64,000 nt of DNA, taken from Volutella citrinella (Eukaryota; Ascomycota; Sordariomycetes; Hypocreales; Nectriaceae). The notes under the pieces were generated by a model. The model did no database searches. It was not told the origin of the DNA and worked only from the letters and a program-made list of their open reading frames with translations. This document shows positions 54,401-64,000 of the stretch, piece by piece. Each line of letters starts with the position of its first letter. Position 1 is the stretch's first letter. Location of the stretch: assembly GCA_034401135.1 (NCBI GenBank), contig JAWZSP010000006.1, positions 3,782,001 through 3,846,000 on the forward strand, written 5' to 3'. The position numbers and the translations under genes are program-made.

Positions 54401-57400
54401 TTAGCCAAAGGGGTGGGAAAAGCCTGAATTAGTCTAGGGTATGCCAGCAAGCACAATGCAGCCGGCAATAATCCTCTGCGGGAGACGCATCACGAGGAGC
54501 TGTAACCTGCATGAGAGTATTAGGTGCCCTAGTGACGAGCCGCTTGATACAAAAGAGCGGTCTGTGTCGCACCTCTGCTGCGGGATATGTTGGTAGTCGT
54601 CTCTCGTTGTCAAGCGGCATCAAGATGGCATGGACTGATCATAGCCCGCTTGCCCGCACCTCAAAGTGAAGATGAGTAGAGTACACAGTTAAACCGATTA
54701 CTGGTGGCGCACTTCCCAATGAGGCGTGCACATTATGCCGCCTAGGCACAACATCATTGACGACAGCGGTGGTTCCGTAGGGCCGAGACGACGCGGCCTA
54801 TGCTTGGTTCGCGTCAACCAACATCATCGCTTGTAACAGGCTGGTGGGGTTTCAAAAGCAATCACTGCTCCCACTACGAACCAGCTCAACCCCCGGTTTG
54901 TATTGTGGCAGGAGTTCCCACGCAATCATCGAGATCGTCACGAAATTCAGACGAAGCGGCCGCCTTTTTCGAGGCTTGGCAGGACATTCAGTCGCGCCCA
55001 TCGCCAAGGCCACACCGATACTGCGGATCTGGATCCTCAATAACGACGATGAGAATGGCGACCCCAGGGGCAATATGCAGGATCCCGGCCCGGTCGCCCT
55101 GCCACTTCCTTATGCTCCCCATAAATCCCGTTGTGAACTGCCATGCCTGAGTGCTCCCTGACTGCATTCGCGAGATGCATAATCATATTTTCCCCTTGTA
55201 GTTAGTTGTAGGTCGCGGCTTTCGGCGTTTCAATGGCTAAACGTCACTCCAAGGACCCGATGATGCCAGGCTGCTAATAAATTTGCGACAAGAACAAGAG
55301 AGTGCCCTGCGCTCTCCTTACCCATCATGGACTAGCCGATTGCAAGCGACAATTTTGCGGCCCAGTCCTTTGCAAGACACCGTATAGAACCTGGTAGGCT
55401 GGTAGGGAAACCACTGGACGTAAATTAGAGCCCGCGGCGTCGGAAATGTGCCAGGGCGATCGTGTCCAAAGCAGAACATCCCGAGGCCCGAGACCGTGTT
55501 CTGGGAACGCCAGGGAGAAAAGCTGGGACGATGGCCATTGGCTGCGACAATGCCAAGCGCGGATCGCATGGCTGGATGCAACATACGCCAGCGGGTGGCT
55601 CGTTCGTTTAGGGCTCCGGCGATGACTATTGCTTTGCTACGGAGCTCGCTCGCACGCCAAACACAGCCTGGCACAGGAGGAGGCTGGCTGCTGGTAGCCC
55701 GTGCGACGACCGGTCGAAGACGATGCAATCGATCTTGCGAGGGTTTGATGAGGCATGGCCAAGGTCAATTGTGGGCCATCCCCAAGCACCAGTGAGCGTC
55801 AGAACAAGGAGGAGTTGGAGAGCTGCTGCGTGTGGCGACCTCCTTAGGCGGCGATGGCAGTCCACAGGCGCTAGGGGGTACAGACAGCAGCTAGTCAGCA
55901 GGCTGTCATCGAATAATTATAGCGGGCTTCCAATCTCGTTCCGAATCGACCCTCTCCAATCAGTCGGACGGAGCTAACAGGCGTCTCAGCCTGGGGGGCA
56001 AGCTAGCCACCGCATGCTGGCAGTCTTGTTGCTCAGGTCAATTTTGCCTCGCCGTGCGCCCAAGTCGCAAACCCCTGGATGTCAGGGCCGGCTAGGGCCC
56101 TTGGCTTCCGTGGATATGGTACGCAGCGGAAGCAGGTGGGGATGGGCGTGTGAAGAAGAAAATTATCCCAGTAGGAAGCCAAGTGAGAAGTCGTGAGGGC
56201 TTGCGGGGCGGCCGTCAGCTCTCGGAATTGCATGAATGAATATTGCAACAGCGAGGGAGTAAACATGGATGGGATTCATCGGAGTCTATATCTGGAGACC
56301 ACACCAGGTCAGTGCCACTTCGCCGAAGCTCAATCGGACGCAAACGCTGGGGCTCATTGGTGGAGAATGGGGGGAAATCTGATCATTGTGCCCCGTCCTA
56401 CCCGGGCAGATTCGTTAGATGTTGACCGGTTTCTTCTTTGGGGGAAATGTATTGGCAGTGTCGAGATATGAACCCAGGAATCCTCATCGGTCAGAGAGAG
56501 GCGGTATCCATCAGAGAATGCGAGACAGTGCACTTGCACGATTAGCCTAGATCCCATGTGGCAGAGACATTAGTGCTGAAGCGAGAGATACCAGGAGCCG
56601 GGGTTGGCCGAAAAACAAGACAGGAAGTTGATAAGGTGCAGATTGGTCCGTCGCAATCGTCGCCTGACACCCACTCAAGGTAGGAAGGGGCTTGAGGTTT
56701 CGATCACCAGTCCCTCCAACTGCTCTGGCCGTTTCTGTTTATAGGTTCAATGGGTAATCCTATCCGCGACCTCACCCTATTTTGAATGACAATGGCAGGG
56801 TGAAAATGTTGCGGCCGACCGCCATTATTGTGTCAGGAATCATCAGGCCAGACCTATCAACAGCCAAGGGGAGGTGGGAGATCTGTTGGCGCTGGTCTAA
56901 TCTCAGCGGCACTTCTGTTGTTGACGGGGGTATCCAGGAGGGTAGGTGGTACAGTAGATTCGAGGATGGCGTCAGCTAGGAAGCCCATAGTATAGGAACG
57001 CGTATGGCCATGGATACAGGGAATTAGGATTCAAGTCGACAGAAAATCTGTCGACTTGTTGATCCATTTCGGGGGAGTGGGGTTGGGATACGTGTTTGTC
57101 ACAGGGCAGACCTTGACCAGTGTGGGAACGAATGCCAGGCAGTTGGTAACAGAAACGGGGCCGATTCGCTTGAGAAGGCGGGTTGGTGGATTGTACGGAA
57201 AGTAAAACGAGGCGGACAGATAAGCTGCCTGAAGCGAACAACAAAAAGACCGTGGTGGGTGACCGAATCGTCCGGCCACGAGACGGACACCGACAGTAGC
57301 GGAGCGAAGGTGCCGTGGGGGTTTGATACCACACAGATGGCCCTGGAGTCTCTGTGGTGGTGTTGATGGTCGGGGCAGCCGAGATGATGGATCGGGGCGT

Positions 57401-60400
57401 GCTCAGAAGAAATGGCATTTGGTAACGTAGTCCTGATGCAGGGCAGTTGATGTCATCGCTCGGTGTAGTGCCCAGCGAGGAGTCGCGGGGTGGTTGTGCC
57501 GTGCTTGATGTCGATCCCACGGCAACGGGCACTTGTCTGGGAGCTCGGTGAGCAAGACAAGACGGGGCGCTCCACGTGCCCGACCAGCACCCAGGTTCTC
57601 ACGTCGCACAGGATCACGTCTTTCCCAATCACCGGCAGCAGAAGGCCAGCGTGCAAAGATCAACTCCTGGCAGCCGCCCTGGCGCATTGAAGCCAAGGGT
57701 GGGCATGAAGGCAACAAACTCTACGGCCGGGCTGGGGGTGGCGTAAGGGATGATGGTATGAGACGAGACGGCAGTCGCTCACTGGGTACTTCGCGACGAA
57801 CCGAAGTGTCAAGAACGCGGGATGCGTCAGGACAGGACGGGGGGGATGCTGGCATCGAGGAAGAGGGATGCGAATTGAGTGGCGAGGCGAGGCGTCGGGA
57901 AGGGAGAGTCGTACTGTGAGCTGCACGACTAATTAGCTGGCGAGAGCACGCAACGAGGGCGGGCATGCCATCATCGATTGGCAGCGCATGACGCTGGAGG
58001 CTGGATGGGCAGAGAAACGTGCGGTCGCAGAGGAGGTTGCAACCAGCAACCCGATGCCGTGGTGGCATGTCGTGAGCATCACGGGGCGCCGGGAGACCCA
58101 AGACTCAAGCTTGGCCAAGGGAAATGGACCGAAGAGGAAGCCTGGATGGAAAGCGGCACATTGTCACGAGTGTGGCCGAGAATAGTCAGTTGGTTGCCCA
58201 GAATGGCAATCTGGCTCATGGGCAGGTGCGCTGGTGGATGCAGGCGCGCAACCACGATGGGTACCTTAATCGACCCGGGCAAAGCCTCTGGGGAAGTGGC
58301 GGATACGACTCCGACATCCTGGAGTTTACAATACTACGCGCCTACCTGCGACGATGCAGGCCATCGCTTGTGCTAGTAGCAGTAATTGACCGAAGCCGAG
58401 CCAGCATGTTTGGCAGGGAAGAAGGGCAAAATAAAAGAAAATAAAAAGCTCAGTGTTGGTGATGTGATGTGAAGGGGACTGATAGGGTCGCGGGACGGAC
58501 GTGACGGCCCGTGGGGAACGGCGCGGCCCCCAGAGGCCAAGCTCTCCTCGCAGACGACCCTCCAGAGTCCTGGACAAAGGGCCGACCGTCGGTGGAATGC
58601 CACGGTCCGTACCACGACTTGGCTCCTGGTAGTGCCTGCTAGTGGTGGTAAATTGCGACCAACACGTCGCTGTGGTTGCATCATCCCTCTTGTCACTCGG
58701 CCGCTCGCTCCAGTCCACAACGTGGATGGTGGATCGAGCTGGGGTTCCGAGCTAGCTAGGCGACCAAGTGCCGCCCCCCTCCCTCGGCGAGTCGGCGTCG
58801 CGTCTCGGCCCCAGCGACTGGCGCCAGACATGGAGGGAGCGCTTCTCGAAGGCTTCTCTATTTCTTCCTTTATTATTACGGAGGCTACGAATCCAGCGCG
58901 CGGTGCATAGGCCCGACTGGTTGACAGGCCCGCGCCCGCCATCGGTAATTACTGGTTGCTCCTCTCCCCCCAGCCATCGTCGGTCCGACGGTCGTGACTC
59001 TTTTAATGAGCGAGGACCGTTGGCGCGGACTGCCCCTTGGTAGAAGCGCCTTCTAGAAACGTCGCATCCATCTCCAAGACGCTGGGCATTGTGGGCAGCA
59101 GCGGAGCCGGCGGGCGACGAGTCATGATGACAGGCATGGCGTGCTTCAGAGCCAGGTGGTCAGGATGGCAGAGTTTTCATCATATTTTTTGCATGCTCGG
59201 GCTGGGTCGGTTTGATCTTGTCGCAGGCGGCATTGCCCGGACACTTGTCTCGCTGAGACCGAAGCTAGTCGTATTCTGTGCTGCTCCTCGTACACATACA
59301 TAGTACCCACGTTTTGCGTTGGTCCCTTGGCCATGCTACCGGTCGGCTCAGCATCTGGTCTGAGCTGGCGACTTGGGCCTTCTGGTTGTGAAGTTCTGAT
59401 GGATGATGGTGGGCACCCATCACGGAGCGGTGGTGGGTGACGCCGTTTCGGACGGGACTGGCCTCTAGCCGGCTAGGACTCTGCCCCAGACGCCGGAACA
59501 GGCAGGAATCGGGATGAGTGAGGATGCGCGAAGCCAACATAGCCGAACCAGGTCAAGCCATTCGCTTCCCCAGGTTCCCTCTTTCGAACTGCCTTACCAA
59601 GAGTGATCCATGATATGAGCGAGTAACGGCCCGTTACGCTGCGGCTACGCAGTACTGCCGCTGGCTGCAGCCCAACTGCAACACACCACGACGCGCACCT
59701 GCAAGCCCAAGGTGCATAGGCGCGCTCTCCGTCCGTCCCCACCCCATGGGCGACGGCCCCGACCCCTTCGCTATAGCGGTGCCGCCCCTACACCTGCATA
59801 ACGCGTATTATGCATTGCAGGGCGCTGGCAGGTACCTACTTTAGGTTTGTCTCAACCCCAGACCCCTGGCTGACGACTAGCAGCCCGCAAAAAGTTTCGA
59901 CACCCCCTACGCCCCTCCTGGGGGGCGTTCACAGGATGAGGGCGCTGCTCGACACGGCCAGGGGGGGTGGTGGCACTCCTGCTGGGTGGCCCCCCCCCCC
60001 CATCATCCATCCCAGCTACGTACCGTCCTGCTGGCTGTCGAGCCTGTCGTCGCTGGGATGCATCGTGCTGGGGGTCTCGCCCTGTGGGCACTGACAGGGG
60101 GGTGGGGACCCTCCCGTGGACCGTGGAGGGGCCCTCTCTGGGCCCGCTGGGTCATTCTGCTGGGCGCTGCTCAGCGCCGCCGCCGCCGTTGGAGCTTATT
60201 GCTAGCTGGGCGGGCAGAGCGAGTGGGCGACAGCCAGAGGGACAACGGACAGAGAGGAGCGTCTAACGTATAAACAACCTTGGGGGCCCGGCCTCAAACC
60301 CGCCATCCTGCGCTCCGACTCTCTGGAACCTCATCTCACAAGCTCCGTTGTGCTCCATTGTACTCCATTGCCCTGGATCCCGTCTTTTAGTGGCACCAGT

Positions 60401-60681
60401 CCCGGTCCTGTCGACATCCATTGCCCATTGCCCTGGGTCTGGCATCTGAATCTGGCTCCTCGCCTGCATCGACCACCACCACCGCTTCCTCTCTTGCTTC
60501 TTCCACGCCTTATATACTCGGGCATTGTCCCCCCATCCTTCTTACCTCCAACTTGCCCTCTCTTCTGCCAAGGAATATCCACTTGCTCTCTCATACATAC
60601 CTTCAAGCTCCTCTACTCGTCTATTACTCTCGTCACTCACTCGACAACACCCACCGACCTCCCTCTCCACCAGCGTCCATC
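51419..60681. other. Gene-poor tract (9.3 kb)
   Basis: I scanned both strands for long frames, Cys-rich small proteins and splice-linked exons and found none I can support. Frames up to 189 codons (for example 56972-57532 and 58373-58942, both minus) look random. One perfect 12-bp inverted repeat lies at 57032-57058. There is no tRNA, rRNA, transposase or RIP-like AT-rich block. It may hold long promoters or non-coding transcripts. Confidence 0.5.
57032..57058. repeat. Perfect 12-bp inverted repeat with 3-nt spacer
   Basis: The left arm CAAGTCGACAGA (57032-57043) and right arm TCTGTCGACTTG (57047-57058) are separated by AAA. It contains two SalI-like GTCGAC cores. Confidence 0.9.
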
Positions 60682-61212
60682 ATGTGCAACTACATCTACG
60701 TACGTCGACCATGACTACTACCTACTACCCACAGTACCATGTCTGGACGTCACCACTAACACGACCTCCCGCCCTTGCAGAAAGAGCTCAGCTGCCAGCA
60801 CCACTACCACCTGGTAGAGTCATGGTGCCCCAAGTACATTGAGACTGAGCGTCGATGCCCACCTACCATTGTGAGCAAGCAGTACTGGTAAGTTGGGATA
60901 ATTATGCTCCTTTCTTTCCAGCTCCCTCATGACTCGGTCGCTAATTTGCTTGCATTAGGGGTGATGATATTTGCGGTATGTCCCAACTCAAACGGCCGGC
61001 CGGCCGGCCCTGCAGTGACATCCCCACTTGCTGCGCGGGCCCTGCCTTGGCTGGTCGCATGGAAGCGACGGTGCCTTGAAACTTGTGCTGACTAGCCCTC
61101 TCGTGCAGCCGCCTGTCGCGAACGCCAGCAGCCCAGCAATCACCCGTGGGCGAAGCTCATCCAGCGACCCGAATCGCGCATGTCGTACTCCCACCACGTC
61201 TCTGCTCAATAA
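60682..61212 (+). CDS. Small Cys-rich protein of the fungal MCxYxY family (four exons, two micro-exons)
   Basis: Exons 60682-60699 (18 nt), 60781-60887, 60959-60975 (17 nt), 61109-61212; 81 aa. Introns 60700-60780 (GTACGT, CACTAAC branch, CAG), 60888-60958 (GTAAGT, CTAAT branch, TAG), 60976-61108 (GTATGT, CTGAC branch, CAG) are all frame-consistent. The protein starts MCNYIYKELSCQHHYHLVES and continues with WCPKYI, ERRCPPTIV, QYWGDDICAACRER, and ends VSAQ. The spaced Cys/His residues (Cys2, CQHH, WCP, RRCPP, ICAAC) suggest zinc binding. I recall small fungal proteins starting MCxYxY with WC and RCPP blocks, of unknown function. No signal peptide is present. The long CT-rich upstream stretch (about 60300-60680) suits a 5' leader. 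Confidence 0.78.
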
Positions 61213-64000
61213 AAGACAGCCGACACCCTGCCTCGGTTCGGTGGCTCACGGCCGAGCAGCAGCTCATCGGAGCCAGCGCACGCGAGAGCCGCAGCCGAAG
61301 TGTCACAGTTCCCGATGTGTCTGGTTGGGCCCTCCCCTCCTCCCCCCTCTCACTGCAACCCTCCACTACGCAGACGGACGAGATATGACGAAAACCCGCA
61401 ACCACCCGACCGAGACCGAGATTCTTCCTTCACACCTCCCTCACTCACTCACAACCCACGGCAATTTCTTTTTGGGATAAGGGCTATTACTATTATCCGC
61501 ATTTCATTCATCGGGCGTCCCGAAATGTGCACACCATCAGAGCCCAACCTGCAGCTTCTTTGCTTCCAAGTCACTAGGGCGGCTTCCACTTCCACCACTG
61601 GGCACCAACCCCACCTTTCGGGGCCCGTGTGCTTGAGATGGAGGGTGGCCAGCACAACAACGGACTCTCGACTACAACAAATCTCTCGTTGCACAACCGC
61701 ACCAACCGAACCCCAAATGCATCATGAAAAGGGGGGGAGGATGAGAAAAGGAAGAAACTCGGCCTTCCAACACCCACCCTTCTAGATGGAGTAAGAAGAG
61801 GGAAGCATTAGGCATTCTCGCCTCGCCTCTTTCCTCTTTTTCTCTGCCACCTTCTCTCCTTATTGTCTCACAGCCATCCTTTATTTTTTTTGCTGTTGAT
61901 TTCTTTTTTACATTGTTTGAAGCGTTGGAAGCGATTCTGTCTTGTTCTTTCTTTTACACCTCAAACACTGCGGGTTTCTCGGGTTTTCATTTGGATGGGA
62001 TACAAAGATGGGGATTTTCCAGGTGCAAACCTGCCGTTTACCACACCTTCACTTGACACTTCTCCTTCTGGCGAGGATTTACCAGCGGTGGCTGGCCCAT
62101 TTCTTGGGGATATGGGGTCGGCATGTCGGGGCGCTGATCAACAGTGGCGTTTGACCAGGGGCTGGCCCCAGGACTGGCCTCGTGAGGGCTCGTCGTGGTC
62201 TGACTTGGGGTGGAAGGCCCAGGAGCTGGTGCATCTTGCTTCTGCATCCCACGATCTTCCCGTCCAGTCAAGCTGCCGCCCACGCACAGCTCTCGGCCAG
62301 CCCCCAATGCACCTGATCCTGGGTGCGGCTTGAGCGCTCGCATTGGACGCCACATCCCGCCCGACCTCAAGCGCCTTGCCGCGCACCCAGGAGAGGGAAA
62401 CAGTGAAGAGGTGCGTGCGTGAAAGGGGAATCTTCGCCGCTTTCATTATTTACTTTCCTTTCCTTTTCTTCCTTGGTTTTTTTTTTTTGGTCTTGCGAGC
62501 TTTGGGTAAACCTGGCTTATATGGAACTGGGCGGCATGGAAACTGGACCGGACTGGCAAACTTGCATTTTCAGGCATCGGCGGACACTCGTAAAGAATCA
62601 GTCGCAAGAGTGGGCATGGAACTGGGCGCGGAAATCAACGGAATTTGGGACGGAAATACACTCTTGCATATCTGTATGTACTGTACAGCACGGCGTTTCT
62701 TTTACATTTATCCTATTTGTGCGCAGACTCGATTGTCTTTGTACGTAGCATAGGCTCATTCCGGGCGTCACAATCGGCGGTCGTGTGGGATGGGGAACTA
62801 GGATTAGCATCAGGGAACTACGAGAGTTCTAGTTAGAGGCATTCCCTCAATGGAGACCTACACGGGCACACACATTGCCAACGTTGCGTGAAATGCAAGT
62901 GCCGATAGCCACGGGTCGTCGTGTGACGCTGCGGTCTTGGGTGCGAGCGGGGAACAGAGCGGCTTCGATAGGTGGGCGAGGAGGGCCCATCACGACCACC
63001 GCAGCCTACTGCAGCAGCCGCAGCAGCTGTTGCTACCGCCTCCACACTTAACCACAGTCCTTATTCCGGCCGGAGGTTTAAAAGGACTCCCTGTCCACGT
63101 GGGCGTCATGACATGACGGCCGCACGCACGCTGGGCGGTGGAGCTGCGTGGTGCAGCGAGCGGGGCGGCGAGAAGACGGCGGCGCGTGTCGTCCTAGACA
63201 AGCCAGGGCGCCAGAGAAGAAGCAGGCAGGTAGGAAGTACAATCCGTCGAGCCTGTGGTCTGTCATGGCTTCCCCAGGCCTAGCAACAGAGTAGGAAGGT
63301 GGCCAGTGGTGGCTCACACTCCTTGGCGCGCGAGGCGGCATGTGTGGCGGCGGCTGTCTCGTGATTGGGAGCTGCTGGGGGACGCAGGGACTTGAAACTT
63401 GCTCGACATCGAGCATGGCTTGCTCGCCTTGACCAAGAAAAGGAAATAGCCCAAGCCCACCCGGCCAGATGATAGATCCGCCAGACAAGCCACCGACCAG
63501 GCTTGTTCTCACTTTCCTCTCAGCGCGCGGACCATCCATGCCTCCCTCTGCAATTCCCCACTCCTCTCTCCCGTCTTTCTTCGTCTCGTGGTCCTGGGTG
63601 CGGTGCGTGGCCCGGTGGGGAACAGGTTTAATGTCCATGGACCGGCCGCTCGTGGGATAGGTCTTCCACCGCAAGTGCGCAGTAGTAAGGTGTGCCTCTG
63701 CGCGGTACGGGGGACCATCTTCAGCGTCATGACGGCGATAAATCCGCACTAATTACTCCGCACAGCGGGGGCCATAACCACCGCCCGTCCACCATCAAAT
63801 CGCATTAGCACCTGCTTGATAACAAGCCTCGCAAGCTCGGTAGATCCGGCGCAATCCTCCGGCCGCCAATTGGGCGGGCGAAACTATCAGGGACGGCTGG
63901 ATCATCACGAGGCTCAACTCGAAAGTCTGGCTCGTTCATGGCGTACGACTCTGACGGCATCTGGCATACGAATATGCGGACTCAATGATACCCTGAGCCA
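61213..64000. other. Terminal stretch without supported gene (2.8 kb)
   Basis: Probably the 3' UTR of the small protein gene and further intergenic DNA. Frames at 61863-62333 (plus) and 63078-63749 (minus) are open but resemble nothing and lack splice support. Confidence 0.5.

Noticed and set aside
57032..57058. Palindrome as transposon terminal inverted repeat
   Set aside because: Arms are 3 nt apart with no second pair, target duplication or transposase nearby.
56972..57532. 186-codon minus-strand frame containing the palindrome
   Set aside because: Random-looking Ser/Pro-rich translation, no start context or homology.
63078..63749. 223-codon minus-strand frame near the window end
   Set aside because: No domain, unusual Pro/His/Arg composition, overlapped by other open frames.

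Overview
The window looks like one contig piece from a filamentous ascomycete, most likely a Sordariomycete of the order Hypocreales. The genes carry short spliceosomal introns (about 50-115 nt, with GTAAGT/GTATGT-type donors and CTAAC-like branch points). The gene set is typical of that group: a class II hydrophobin, Zn2Cys6 and C2H2 regulators, a GT4 trehalose phosphorylase, and HxxxD acyltransferase and HeLo-type kinase-like families. Base composition is moderately GC-rich, and I saw neither AT-rich RIP blocks nor an intact transposon.

Layout from left to right. (1) 1-2482 (-): 5' part of a long protein with a centrosomin-like coiled-coil motif. (2) 7144-8817 (-): the ER lectin Yos9/OS-9. 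(3) 15034-17063 (+): a C2H2 regulator behind about 6.2 kb of non-coding sequence. (4) 18283-24158: GINS subunit Psf3, a membrane-anchored SDR, an alpha/beta hydrolase that lacks its N-terminal segment, and an active Ser/Thr kinase. (5) 24710-26509 (+): a HeLo-like pseudokinase transcribed divergently from that kinase. (6) 27654-33918 (+): a secreted glyoxalase, a modular Asn/Gly-repeat class II hydrophobin and an orphan TRI3-like acyltransferase. (7) 34730-40081: mitochondrial MnSOD, a decayed kinase-like gene with an in-frame stop, and a seven-exon trehalose phosphorylase. (8) 43486-47963: a secreted protein of unknown function, a 40-bp tandem repeat, an intron-containing tRNA-Arg(TCG) and flavohemoglobin. 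(9) 49606-51418 (+): a Zn2Cys6 factor. (10) A roughly 9-kb gene-poor tract, then a four-exon small Cys-rich protein at 60682-61212; nothing convincing follows to the end.

Most genes are unrelated housekeeping or stress genes (MnSOD, flavohemoglobin, glyoxalase, trehalose phosphorylase, ERAD lectin, replication subunit) mixed with accessory genes (hydrophobin, secreted proteins, kinase/pseudokinase pair, acyltransferase). I see no complete secondary-metabolite cluster. The most notable items are the kinase/HeLo-pseudokinase head-to-head pair, the modular hydrophobin, a 23-bp element shared upstream of the two neighbouring secreted-protein genes, the decayed kinase-like gene, and the small Cys-rich gene built from micro-exons.

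All exon structures were worked out by eye from splice signals and reading frame. Family assignments come from recognising motifs; no database search was run.
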